DNA of 64,000 nt from Mactromeris polynyma (taxonomy: Eukaryota > Mollusca > Bivalvia > Venerida > Mactridae). The notes beneath the pieces are model-generated. The model made no database searches. It had not been told where the DNA came from and saw only the letters and a program-made list of their open reading frames with translations. Below, piece after piece: positions 1 to 10,570 of the stretch (positions within the stretch are counted from its first letter, which is position 1; each line of letters begins with the position of its first letter). The position numbers and the translations under genes are program-made. The stretch is from contig JASFXZ010000001.1 of the NCBI GenBank assembly GCA_032209605.1, forward strand, positions 37,452,619 through 37,516,618, written 5' to 3'.

Positions 1-135
1 GGGTAGGTGCACTTACCCCCCAATCTCATTTAAATCAGCTCCAGTCGCACACTTCTATACTATACGCTAACAGTGTATTGTCTTGTGTATGTGGCGTTCC
101 CCGTAGTTACGTATTCTCTCTGTTTTACCCCCAAA
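1..135 (+). repeat. Dispersed repeat fragment (family also near 54.4, 57.4 and 63.6 kb)
   Basis: The stretch ending around 130 (TTGTCTTGTGTATGTGGCG, then CTCTCTGTTTTAC) recurs at 54,405-54,478 and 63,610-63,690, and more weakly at 57,370-57,420. The copies share the segment order but no coding sequence, so this is a dispersed repeat rather than a gene. Element ends and class were not determined. Confidence 0.55.
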
Positions 136-227
136 ATTGGCCCTGTGTCAAATTCTTTCGAAAACGTCACTGTGATAACACCCTCCAATAAATTTTACAA
201 AACTGAATTTTTTAAACAATTATTATT

Positions 228-940
228 GAAACTGTTACCATGGCAACGAAAAAAATGCATGAATACAAAAAATAAAATGTATTATTTTTTAATTGTTGAT
301 TTTGGTTGCCATCGTAACAGTTTTGAAATAATTGAAAAAAAGCATTGCTGCAATCAACGTTGAAAGCATTTCATAATGAAAGGGTTACAACGTTATGTTT
401 TCAAAAATGAATTACAAGTCTTTCTTCTGTTACTTTATTTACTTTGGGTTTCCATGGGAACTATTCAGAAAGCGTCTAAATACATTCATGTCAGTAAAAT
501 ACACAAAACAGATTCAAACTATATCATGCATATGCCTTTCTTCATTTTACAATACCTTTAAACTTATTTAATTAACACAAACATTATTTTGCATAATCTT
601 TAAATTGGACTCAAAAGTGGTTGCCATGGTAATCATTTTCTAAAATATGAATAAAATAGACAAAAATAGCTATTTTAAACCATTTTTGTCGAAAACTTAG
701 TATAATACAAAAAGTCTTAGATTTATTAAGGCAAGTTTGATTTTCACATCAAGACATTGTTTCCTTAGCAACCGTCACAATTAAATAAGTTATGTTAAAA
801 CATCTTTATAATGGATAAGACAAGCTGACGCAATCCATACATCTTGCAAATAATTAGGTTATATCCAGTCTAAAAAAAAATTCAAATCAATGTGTATATT
901 TATTGACTTTGATTGTTATGGCAACCATAATTAATAAATA
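228..940. repeat. Decayed tandem array with GTTGCCATGGCAAC-like palindromes
   Basis: Imperfect copies of the palindrome GTTGCCATGGCAAC are centred near 240, 311, 456, 627, 766 and 920. From 311 onward they are roughly 140-170 bp apart. The DNA between them is A/T-rich and only loosely conserved, as expected of a very old tandem repeat. The palindrome resembles the RFX-family X-box, but nothing here shows binding. Two further copies lie at about 5,780 and 5,937 in the second A block. Confidence 0.5.
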
Positions 941-2382
941 TCAGTAATTAGATTTTAAATGCCGTGGTTTATATGTCCTTGATTATGTTAAATGTTTATG
1001 TGCAAATCCTACAAAAACTACAACAAGATAACTCATAACTATGGCAAGCTAGTGTAATCATAACTTTACGCCTGGGCATACTGATTATACTCTAATTAAG
1101 TGCCGATATAATTTAATATGTCATTTTATATATTCACAAACGTTACATAAAGGGTCTGATATCTTTGTAGTTCATTTATTTACAATCGTAACAAACATTT
1201 CACTTTTTTTACAATTTTAAGGTTCTACCATTATTACTGACCATTTTTCTTTATTTCGGTTTGAAAATCTAGCATTTCTAGAACAAGACGGATTGAAGAT
1301 ATCTTGGAAAAAGTCTTTACTATTTTTTAAATTGTTTTAAATTCTTTTTCGCATTTCTATTTTTACGTTTTAGTCTAACCCCACACCACTACATACACAA
1401 TTATATGGATGTGGCTTCGATTATCACGGTTATCCAAGTCTCAGTAGACTCACATTCAATGAAGTCCCGTAACTGTCACCTGTAACAGTTGGCAATCTTC
1501 ATTGTACATGTATAGACTAATAGGATTATGGGTGTTATTGTGACATTAAACCAACTACTACTGTTGCAGTGAATGAGTTTGAACTTATAACCTTGACCAA
1601 AAATACACCGATTAAGAGTTTCAAAAGGTCCTACATTTTCCCATTCTCATCGAATTTTAGTGAGTTAATATTACATACTGCTTATCTCTTCATATAACAT
1701 GAATTATGTGGTCAGAATTAACTAATGATTCAATTTTTATATCAAATATATTAAATCGTATAGTCTGGACAATTTAGATCGTAAACTTTCCAATGGTACA
1801 TTGTTTTAGAAAATCGAACAAGAAACTATGGCAGACAGACAGTTTAAAAACAACAGTTTTGTAAAGTGTTAGTGTAGCACATCAGCTTCACTTGTACTTC
1901 TGGTAACTAATAGGTGGCTCTTTGTTTCACTTGATACGCTTCTGATATTTATGTTGTGCAGTGTTACAGATAGTGTTAGTACGGAGCCCCTAAAATGACA
2001 TTCCATATTCTTTTTTTATTTCGTATAAACGTAATGTTATTTCGTAAATACGAATTATTATTTTGTTTAAACGAATTATTATTTCGTAAATACGAATTAT
2101 TATTTCGTTTAAACGTAACATTTAACGTTATATTTAAACGCAATATTATTTCGTAAATACGAAATAATATTGCGTTTAAACGTAATAATAATTCGTATTT
2201 ACGAAATAAAAATAGAAGTGTCGCTCGAAAAAAAGAATATGGAATGTCACTTTAGGGGCTCCGTATGTTAGACATAACTCGCCTGTATTTGTAGTACATT
2301 TAAGCATCTTATTGGTTTCAAGTAAGATGTTTATCAATGCACGGCTCTCATTAATATGTCAGTTACACTGACTTATAACAGT
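768..2382 (+). repeat. Segmental duplication block A, copy 1
   Basis: This block is near-identical to 5,782-8,381, with the same order and orientation and scattered substitutions and small indels. Copy 1 carries a 286-bp MITE at 1,980-2,265 that copy 2 lacks, and lacks a 1.26-kb segment found in copy 2 at 6,028-7,290. The right edge, just after CTTATAACAGT, lies about 20 bp before a prefoldin-like exon that only copy 1 retains. The block reads as intron or flanking DNA of the prefoldin locus. Confidence 0.85.
1980..2265. mobile_element. 286-bp MITE with long terminal inverted repeats and 6-bp target-site duplication
   Basis: The element begins TACGGAGCCCCTAAAATGAC and ends with the inverted copy of about 37 bp, with one mismatch. 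It is flanked by TGTTAG at 1,974-1,979 and 2,266-2,271. The interior consists of short palindromes built from TTTCGTAAATACGAA and TTTCGTTTAAACG and has no coding capacity. The paralogous A2 block at 8,265-8,270 has a single TGTTAG and no element, so the insertion and its ends are defined directly by comparison. A 6-bp duplication fits IS3EU-type DNA transposons; that class assignment is inference. Confidence 0.9.
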
Positions 2383-2401
2383 CTGTATTTAACTCTTGCA
2401 G

Positions 2402-2506
2402 GAATCTGACGCTCAGGTTACATTTGAAGATCAACAAAAGATCAACAAATTTGCAAGAAGCAATGCTAAACTTAGAGACATAAAATAGGAGCTAAATGCT
2501 AAGAAA
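2402..2506 (+). pseudogene. PFDN4: Prefoldin subunit 4-like exon, broken by an in-frame stop
   Basis: Behind an acceptor (CTCTTGCAG) the frame reads ESDAQVTFEDQQKINKFAR, then NAKLRDIK, a TAG at 2,486-2,488, and ELNAKK before a GTGAGA donor. TFEDQQKINKFAR is the highly conserved N-terminal helix of prefoldin subunit 4, a subunit of the cytosolic prefoldin complex that delivers unfolded actin and tubulin to the chaperonin CCT. The TAG replaces a codon that is normally Glu or a similar residue. Both splice sites are intact, so this is a copy of a spliced gene, not a processed retrocopy. Further pieces follow at 4,345, 5,695 and 10,290; none forms a full gene here. Confidence 0.8.
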
Positions 2507-2972
2507 GTGAGAACCTTATTAATTCTACTTGGGGCCTTTATTTTCATGATTTTAGGCCACGGACATAGACACCTTGGATTCGAAACAGGCTGGTATATGT
2601 ATTTAGACTTGTTTGAACTCTCTGTAGCAGTGAGGTTTTCTTCCGAGATCAAATGATCGAAACACATTGTACAATTTTACGAAAATGATCTGCAATAATA
2701 AGCGAGGTGTTCCGATTAGCGTAAAAAATTGACGACGCCCGCCATCTTGTTTCTGAAATGAGAGAATTTGACATCTCCTTAATATGAATGAGTACGTCGA
2801 AGGAACCACTGCTGGCTTTTATTCGACGGAGCGGGAGTGCGCGTTTATACGACTTGTGCTGATATGATAGACTTAAAACACTCGGTTGATCTCGAGTTGT
2901 CAGCACAATCACTAAGTTTGTTCCAGTCAAAGACAGTTCTCACAAAACATGTATGTTAAAAATTGTCACTTT

Positions 2973-3030
2973 TCACGTATATTGGTTGAAAACACATTGA
3001 GTCACGTATATTGGTTGAAAACACATTGAG
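2973..3030 (+). repeat. Perfect 29-bp tandem duplication
   Basis: The 29-bp unit TCACGTATATTGG...CATTGAG occurs twice head to tail, at 2,973-3,001 and 3,002-3,030. It lies at the 3' edge of the non-LTR retrotransposon fragment that follows. Confidence 0.9.
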
Positions 3031-4022
3031 TTATAATTCCCTTGCTGTTGCTGATAAGATGACCGTGGTCTCGAAGTGGAGCAATACCAATGTTGTCCTC
3101 TTTCTTTGACTTGATATAGCTCCACAGGGGTTTGGAGTTGTTCATTTTCAGGCCTTCGTCAATGCTATTTTTATGGCATTTTCTGTATTCAGTCCAGTTG
3201 TTAGATTTCTTGGCCTTTTTGTAGAGTCTTGCTTGTTTGAGTTGTCGCTTGACATTCCTTGTAATCCATGGTGAAGTGTTTTTTGATGTTTTCATCGTTG
3301 ATGGTATATTGGTCCGAATGGCTGAAGAGAGTTTCAATTTCAATGTGTCCCAAAGTTTGTGTACCGTTGTGTTGTTCCTATATAGATAGACGATATGTGT
3401 TGGAATATCAGTGATGTCTGCCTTCAGTTGGTCCTAATTCGCTTTGGAGAATAAAAATCAGCGTCCAGTCTTCTGTTTGGTATAATATGGTCTGGTGTCA
3501 GAGTCAGCGACAACAATGTCGTGGTCCGTTATGCCGGGGGCGTTTGCAGTTGACTTGATTAAAGATGGGTTTGAGGTGAATATGAGGTCTAGTAGATAAT
3601 TTCTCGAGTGGGCTTGTCATGTACTTGAGTAAGGTTAAAGTCGGATGATAGATCTAGTATGGCTTGTTGTTCTGCCAATCAATGTCTGGGCAGTTGAAGT
3701 CTCCGGCTATGATAGTGAGCCGTTCTTTGTCCTCCATAGCTAGTTCGACTGATTTCTTTAGCTCGTATACGTCTGACATATTTCTGGGGGCATGTAGAAG
3801 GATGATACTAAGAGCTTCTTCTTATCATTGAGCTTGACCTGTACCCATTCGACCTCACATTTGGTGACCAGTTCAGCTTTTTAAGCTCTGCGACCAAGTC
3901 TTCGTGAACTAGGACGAATACCCCACCTCCTAATGTTCCTCTATCATATCTGTAGGCCTTGTAGTGGCTGGGAAATACTTCGCTTAGTTGTATAACGTCT
4001 GGAGACCTCTAAGCCATGACTT
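3002..4022 (-). mobile_element. Non-LTR retrotransposon fragment: endonuclease plus linker, no reverse transcriptase
   Basis: Read on the minus strand through several frameshifts and stops, this gives hallmarks of an apurinic-type endonuclease: FPSHYKAYRYDRGTLGGGVF, ELVTKCEVEWVQVKL, SFYMPP and PGITDHDIVVADSD. The DHD is the C-terminal catalytic motif of the fold. An open stretch follows at 3,002-3,343 (SPWITRNVKRQLKQARLYKK, then KPLWSYIKSKKEDNIG), the Lys-rich linker that normally leads into reverse transcriptase. The RT domain is absent, so the copy is truncated at both ends. It lies between the prefoldin exon pieces at 2,402 and 4,345. It is a Jockey/CR1-like ORF2; the clade was not resolved. 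Confidence 0.8.
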
Positions 4023-4344
4023 GGATTTTTTATGATCATAAGATATCACTTAAGTAACTTATCCATATTTTAACTTAGTATTACACAGTATTATATTATA
4101 GTGTCAACATTTGGAATGTACTGTCCACTAGAGCTTTGTTTAACAAGCAGCGGACTACATTACGACGTTACGATATTTTGGCACATTTTAGACTGTACCC
4201 ATTCTCCGGTATTTTTCCTCTATGCTATCAATATTTGTAAAGGTGTATCGAATATCGATCAACAGCAAAAAAATCGTTGATATATATCGATTGTATCAAT
4301 GACGGCTCTAACTCAAAGTAATTTATTTGATATTCTCCAGAATA

Positions 4345-4413
4345 CAGAATCTGGAGTTAGCTGAAGAAGAATTAATGATGTCAGATAACAGTGAGACGGT
4401 ATCGGTTCCATAT
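4345..4413 (+). pseudogene. PFDN4: Prefoldin subunit 4-like second exon piece
   Basis: The frame reads QNLELAEEELMMSDNSETVS then VPY. This corresponds to the family's QNLEDA...D..ML segment and the following PY, between the N-terminal helix and the beta-hairpin. Acceptor-like AGs precede it (TTCTCCAG and ATACAG). Phase agrees with the exon at 2,402-2,506 only if the ATACAG acceptor is used, which drops a few residues of the usual helix. No clean GT donor is visible after CCATAT, so the piece is probably decayed. Confidence 0.65.
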
Positions 4414-4439
4414 CCTTTGTATACAAGTACTGACTTAAG

Positions 4440-4800
4440 GATTGTTCAGCATCAAGTGTAGTTGATCATCCTCGTCGTTTCGTTCCGCTCGGATAATTTT
4501 TCACTGAGTTATGGCCCTTTTATGTTTGTTTTATATATTATGTTTCATATCAAATATGACTGGTTGGATTTCAACCAAACTTCACAGAATTGATAAACAT
4601 TAAAATTTAATGTAGTTGTGTATCCTTGTCGTTTCGTCCCGCTCAGACAATTTTCACTGAGTAATGACCCTTTGATGTTTTTATACATATACAGTGCATG
4701 GTGATGTTTGTCCGAGCTTCATCTCAATATGGCTGGTTGGATTTCAACCCAAACTTCACAGGATTGATAAGCATCAAGTGTAGTTGTGCATCGTTTCAAA
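4440..4800 (+). repeat. Degenerate tandem repeat, units of about 150-165 bp
   Basis: Units share ATCAAGTGTAGTTG, a block near GTCGTTTCGTYCCGCTC, and CACTGAGT(T/A)ATG(G/A)CCCT. Recognisable starts lie near 4,450, 4,600 and 4,768. A piece of the same family (TTATACATATACAGTG) recurs at about 8,385-8,430, directly after block A2. No coding potential was seen. Confidence 0.6.
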
Positions 4801-4803
4801 AAA

Positions 4804-5758
4804 AGACAATTAATCTAGGAAATGTGGATTAATCAAATGTTCTCTGACTAGTACAGGCTGTCAAGTATTTTCCCTCCTTTTATACTTGCTCCCTATTTTC
4901 CCTACTTTTTCTTGAAAGAGCCCTACTAACCCTACTTTTTTAAAAATGAGACGTTAATTAAAAACATTTCTTTCACCTGCATGAAACACAGAAGTCTAAT
5001 CATGGAGACTGTACAGTGCGGTACATTTTTACCACTTTTGTTATTCCAATAGTAAGAAATCTACTCTTCTTTCCCCACTTTTAGGCAATACAATCCATAC
5101 TTTTGCCCTACTTTTTAAAAACAAATAACCCTACTTTAGACTCAATCTCACGAAAAATCGCCAAATTGCATAAAACTAAGTTGACTTTTCGCCCTTTTCG
5201 CTAGTTTACCATTGATTGAGGTTATGTCTGCTAGAGTCTTTAGCCTTACCTTTTGGAAAGAGGTGAGTTGACAGCCTGCCAGTAAAATTTGAATTCAAAT
5301 TCTAACCCTCTAAAAGTCTTCTACTTCAGCAGTACTACCAAGTGAAGTACTGAGAAGCAAGCAATATTTACTTGACTGACAGCTCAGTTTAGTGTTGTAA
5401 TTGGATTGGTTACTCATAAATTAGCAGTATCGTAGAATTGATTTGAATTTCATTTCGAATTACGAAAATTCCAAGTAGAGTTTGTTTGAGTGCTTATAAG
5501 ATTTGCTGAGTGTTGTACAGCTAATGATTTCTTCTATTTTAGACCGTTTCAAAATGTTGACATTACTCTTATTTTGACTAGATTGGAGATTCTGACTAAA
5601 ATTGGGGAAAGAAAATCGTCATGAACAAACAGGATCGTGTACTTATTTCATGTTATTGTGTAATTTTGTCAATATTTCCTTAACCTCTGATACATACCAA
5701 GTTGGAGAGGTTTTTATCAGCCTGGATCCAGATGAGACAAATGAGATGTTAGAAAAAG
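4804..5758 (+). repeat. Segmental duplication block X, copy 1
   Basis: The block is near-identical to 9,373-10,351 in the same orientation, starting around AGACAATTAATCTAGG and running into the prefoldin exon at 5,695. The main difference is a rearranged pyrimidine-rich stretch near 4,865-4,900. At its right edge it joins block A2 directly: GAAAAAG of the exon is followed by TTAACTCAAAAGTGGTTGCC. Confidence 0.85.
5695..5757 (+). pseudogene. PFDN4: Prefoldin subunit 4-like last-exon piece, truncated at a duplication junction
   Basis: The frame reads YQVGEVFISLDPDETNEMLE then K, matching the conserved PYQIGDVFI...EET.EMLE region of prefoldin subunit 4 (beta-hairpin and start of the C-terminal helix). 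Homology stops at about 5,757, where block A2 begins. The open frame continues for 15 codons of unrelated sequence (VNSKVVAMATVTIK) to a stop at 5,800-5,802. The whole C-terminal helix is therefore missing, and the piece cannot encode a working subunit. Confidence 0.75.
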
Positions 5759-5781
5759 TTAACTCAAAAGTGGTTGCCATG

Positions 5782-8381
5782 GCAACCGTCACAATTAAAT
5801 AAGTTAAAACATCTTTATAATGGATAAGACAAGCTGACGCAATCCATACATCTTGCAAATACAAATGTAATTAGGTTATATCCAGTCTAAAAAGTTTTTA
5901 AAATCAATGTGTATATTTATTGACTTTGATTGTTATGGCAACCATAATTAATAAATATCAGTAATTAGATTTTAAATACCGTGGTGTATATGTCCTTGAT
6001 TATGTTAAATGTTTATGTGCAAATCCTGGGTATCACAGATCAAATGATTATTTTAGCCTTCGGCTTAGACACGACTTGAAAACGTTTGTGAATAAGGGCC
6101 CGGGGACCAATTGTAGTGATTTGTTACCTTCCATAACCATTTAAAAACATATATTTCGACATAGAATTACCGTATTTTGACAAATTAGACTGTATTTGGG
6201 TAAACCTAACTGTATTTGGGTAAACCTAACTGTATTTGGGTATATTTGGGTAAATCGTGCCACCCACCTATCTTCCGCGTGCTAATCACCAAGTGAAATG
6301 CCGAATTATGTTATCGGTATTCGCGTTCTTTTGTGTAAACAAACACCTTTCTCAGCGACAAGAAAAATATGGAAAATGCTCTTCAAAGACTTGATTATTC
6401 GCTATTCTCAATGTCATGCTACAATTCAGTAAATTTTCTTAATATTTTTTTACCATAACCCTTACTACGACTCCAAAACTGTCCAAACACACTTTTTTAT
6501 TTTTCGAGTAGGTGTTCGTCTTCTGCTATACAAAAGTCACGTGATTTACTTAAGTCCTGTCCATTTTATGTATAGGGTGAGCCCAAAAGTATTAAGATTG
6601 GTCTCACATACGCATATTTATTTTAACAAAAATGTTTCATTACCGTGTTAACTAAAAGATATATTTGTAAGGCTTTTTAACATTATATTTATCCTTGCCA
6701 TTCTGAAGAATAACTGTATTAGATACACTTAAAAAACATTGTAAATACGTTTATTTGTCAGGTCATAGTTTCAACCGAAGTTGGTTGTTCGTTTTTACAA
6801 TTGTAAAACTTTTGCACACACACTGTATCAATGCATAATGTCAGAGGTCACAGAAACTGGTACCATTCTCTTTCTGTTTTATTCCTTATTAATTTCATAA
6901 ATCGTCATCGTTTTGTAAAGTGTATATTTTAAGACCGTCGACTGTTTTTCGTTTAGAACAGATTCTTACTTTTCGCCGGTTGGTGAAACTGCGTGACAGA
7001 ATGCAATCAGACAGGTACCCTACCATACCGGTTCTCAAGACTTAAAAAGCCAGGTTAGCGCTATAAACGCGGTAAATTCGCTTAGCGAACGCACATAGAA
7101 GAGTATACTCGGGTTCAGACTGCGTTTAAAGGATATATTTAAATCGATGACAAGTGATTACTGTTGTTGTTGTTCTTTATTGCTATTTATCGTAGAAATG
7201 GTCTCGTTGTGCACGACTACGAAAAGTACCGGTGTCATATTTCTATGTACATCTCACTCTGTGCTTGGAAAATTAACCGGAAAATACCCCACTACAACAA
7301 GATAACTCATAACCTATGGCAAGCCTAGTGTAATCATAACTTTACGCCTGGGCATACAGATTATACTCTAATTTAGTGCCGATATAATTTAATATGTCAT
7401 TTTATTTATTCACAAACGTTACATAAAGGGTCTGATATCTTTGTATTTCATTTATTTACAATCGTAACAAACATTTCACTTTTTTACAATTTTAAGGTTC
7501 TACCATTATTACTGACCATTTTTCTTTATTTTGGTTTGAAAATCTAGCATTTCTAGAACAAGTCGGATTGAAGATATCTTGGAAAAAGAGTTTACTATTT
7601 TTTCAAATTGTTTAAATTCTTTTTCGCATTTTTATTCTTATGTTTTAGTCTAACCCCACACCACTACATACACAATTATATGGATGTGGCTTCGATTATC
7701 ACGGGAGTGTTATCCTAGTCTCAGTAGACTTTCATTCAATGAAGTCCCGTAGCTGACACCTGTAACAGTTGGCAATCTTCATTGTACATGTATATACTAT
7801 GATTATGGGTGTTATTGTGACATTAAACCAACTACTACCATTAGTGTAATTAATCCCTTTAAATGCAACAGTTGCAGTGAGTGAGTTTGAACTTATAACC
7901 TTGACCAAGAATACACCGATTAAGAGTTTCAAAAGGCCCTACATTTTCCCATTCTCATCGAATTTTAGTGAGTTACATACTGCTTATCTCTTCATATAAC
8001 ATGAATTATGTGGTCAGAATTAACTAATGATTCAGTTTTTATATCAAATATATTAAATCGTATAGTCTGGACAATTTAGATCGTAAACTTTCCAATGGTA
8101 CATTGTTTTAAGAAACTATGGCAGACAGACAGTTTAAAAACAACATTTTTGTAAAGTGTTAGTGTAGCACATCAGCTTCACTTGCAATTCTGGTTTACTA
8201 ATAGGTGGCATTTTGTTTCACTTGATACGCTTCTGATATTTATGTTATGCAGTGTTACTGATAGTGTTAGCCATAACTCACCTGTATTTGTAGTACATTT
8301 AAGTATCTTATTGGTTTCAAGTAAGGTGTTTATCAATGCACGGCTCTCATTATTATGTCAGTTACCCTGACTTATAACAGT
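5782..8381 (+). repeat. Segmental duplication block A, copy 2
   Basis: This is the second copy of 768-2,382. Homology may start at 5,763, since CTCAAAAGTGGTTGCCATGG also occurs at 610-629, with about 140 bp present at 630-767 missing from copy 2. It keeps the empty site of the MITE at 8,265-8,270 and has an additional 1,263-bp segment at 6,028-7,290. Homology ends at CTTATAACAGT (8,381), just before the prefoldin exon would be expected, and the exon is absent. Confidence 0.85.
6028..7290. other. 1,263-bp segment present only in copy 2 of block A
   Basis: Copy 1 reads CAAATCCTACAAAAACTAC across this point, while copy 2 is interrupted between CAAATCCT and ACTACAAC. The segment begins GGGTATCAC and ends AAAATACCCC, so GGGTAT/ATACCC is a 6-bp terminal inversion. 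A 24-bp motif (AACTGTATTTGGGTAAACCT) is repeated about three times at 6,185-6,245. No ORF of note and no clear target duplication were seen. It is either a non-autonomous insertion or a deletion in copy 1. Confidence 0.6.
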
Positions 8382-9082
8382 TTTGGCCCTTAGAGGCTTT
8401 TATACATATACAGTGGATGGTGACCTGATCAAAGAAAGGTCATAATTATGATTATATTTTTTAGTTGATCGATATTTTATTTTAACATCCTGTATCAGTA
8501 ATGTATGACAAACTGCAATCAAGGAGACATATGTTTTTGTGTAAAAAACAACCATTTAGTTTTAACTATCTTTACAGATTTATCAGATTTCTCTATCGTG
8601 AATACTAATAGGAACAAATGCACAGATAACTTTTCTTGGCATTGCATGGAGATTCGTACACTGGTCTTGAAAACAATTAGGATTTAATCCAGTGTAATAC
8701 AATGTGTAATATAAATGTCACTAGCTACGATAACTAGACTCAAACCCCCAACTGACTTATAAAAGCCAGCTTGGTGATCTAGCTGGTTTTTATATAAAAT
8801 ATGCATGCTTCACAGTACAGAGCCCTTTTTTCAACATTTTGACAAGCAACTGTGAAATAAATTCTCACAAATAGATTGAATACACATTGAAACATGTTTT
8901 ATCAACTGAAGTAATTAGTTTTTAAACAGAACAGAATAGTTTCAAAAAATTATTTAAACCATCTGCCAAAATATTTGAATTTTCTGAGAGGAGCTTGTGA
9001 GGTCAGGACCCCTGTAGAGTTAAAGAATGTTAAGCCCTTTCACGCGGTTATGTCCGTGAACTAACCTGCTACACCAGACAGC

Positions 9083-9345
9083 TTCGTGTATCAATGTAAT
9101 AGTGTGTGTAAAGCTGTGCTGTTTATCAATGTAATTGTGCGTGTAAAATTGTGCTGTTTATCATTGTCCATGAACTAACCTGCTACAGCAGACATCTTCG
9201 TGTATCAATATCATAGTGCGTGTAAAGCTGTGCAGTTTATCAGCTTCGTGTATCAATGTTATAGTGCGTGTAAAGCTGTGCTGTTTATCAGTCTCGTATA
9301 TCAATATAATAGTGCGTGTAAATCTGTACTGTATATCATTTTGAA
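9083..9345 (+). repeat. Short tandem array, about 48-bp unit
   Basis: CTTCGTGTATCAATGT.ATAGTGCGTGTAAAGCTGTGCTGTTTATCA repeats about five times with substitutions and one interruption near 9,165-9,195. Because 48 is a multiple of three, an artefactual ORF (YQ.YSACKAVLFIS repeats) runs through it. Confidence 0.8.
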
Positions 9346-9372
9346 GAAAGCCATAGTTTCAGTAAGAAAGAA

Positions 9373-10351
9373 AGACAAATAATCTAGGAAATGTTGATTA
9401 ATCAAATGTACTCTGACTTGTACAGGCTGTCAAGTGGCCGCTACTTTTCCTACATTTCCTATTTTCCCCTACTTTTTTACTTGCTCCCTATTTTCCCTAC
9501 TTTTTCTTGAAAGAGCCCTACTAACCCTACTTTTTGAAAAATGAGACGTTAATTAAAAACATTTCTTTCACCTGCATGAAACACAGAAGTCTAATCATGG
9601 AGACTGTACAGTGCGGTACATTTTTACCATTTTTGTTATTCCAATAGTAAGAAATCAACTCTTCTTTCCCCACTTTTAGGCAATACAATCCATACTTTTG
9701 CCCTACATTTTAAAAACAAATAACCCTACTTTAGACTCAATCTCACGAAAAATCGCCAAATTGCATAAAACTAAGTTGACTTTTCGCCCTTTTCGCTAGT
9801 TTACCATTGATTGAGGTTATGTCTGCTAGAGTCTTTAGCCTTACCTTTTGGAAAGAGGTGAGTTGACAGCCTGCCAGTAAAATTTGAATTCAAATTCTAA
9901 CCCTCTAAAAGTCTTCTACTTCAGCAGTACTACCAAGTGAAGTACTGAGAAGCAAGCAATATTTACTTGACTGACAGCTCAGTTTAGTGTTGTAATTGGA
10001 ATGGTTACTCATAAATTAGCAGTATCGTAGAATTGATTTGAATTTCATTTCGAATTACGAAAATTCCAAGTAGAGTTTGTTTGAGTGCTTATAAGATTTG
10101 CTGAGTGTTGTACAGCCAATGCTTTCTTCTATTTTAGACCGTTTCAAAATTTTGACATTACTCTTATTTTGACTAGTTTTGAGATTCTGACTAAAATTGG
10201 GGAAAGAAAATCGTCATGAACAAACAGGATCGTGTACTTATTTCATGTTATTGTGTAATTTTGTCAATATTTCCTTAACCTTTGATACATACCAAGTTGG
10301 AGAGGTTTTTATCAGCCTGGATCCAGATGAACAAATGAGATGTTAGAAAAG
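9373..10351 (+). repeat. Segmental duplication block X, copy 2
   Basis: This is the second copy of 4,804-5,758. It continues past the point where copy 1 is cut, into the complete end of the prefoldin exon (10,290-10,467). Confidence 0.85.
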
Positions 10352-10467
10352 GCCAAGCAAGCAACTAAACACGATATGGAAGAATTAGAAAAACATTACA
10401 AGATCTGAAAGTACAACTTTATGCAAAGTTTGGTACAAATATATATTTAGAAGAAGAAGAAGATTAG
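10290..10467 (+). pseudogene. PFDN4: Prefoldin subunit 4-like last exon, frameshifted
   Basis: The frame starts YQVGEVFISLDPDE. A 1-base deletion relative to copy 1 (GATGAACAAATG instead of GATGAGACAAATG) then shifts it. In the shifted frames the expected protein resumes: NEMLEKAKQATKHDMEELE, then after a second shift LQDLKVQLYAKFGTNIYLEE, EED and TAG. DLKVQLYAKFG.NI is the signature C-terminal helix of prefoldin subunit 4, and about nine residues usually found between the two segments are missing. It supplies the C-terminus that the 5,695 piece has lost, but two frameshifts and a deletion make it a pseudogene. Confidence 0.8.
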
Positions 10468-10570
10468 TAGTTATAAAATCCTGATAAAAAACCTTTTTGA
10501 CGTAAACATAGATGGTTTCGTGTGAAAACTATCAAGCATGTTTGCTTTTGTAACATGTATTGTATTGTAT

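Noticed and set aside
2402..5757. Working prefoldin subunit 4 gene
   Set aside because: An in-frame TAG, a missing donor at the second piece and loss of the C-terminal helix at a duplication junction.
9200..9382. 60-residue ORF with YQ.YSACKAVLFIS repeats
   Set aside because: It is the translation of a 48-bp tandem repeat and has no other support.
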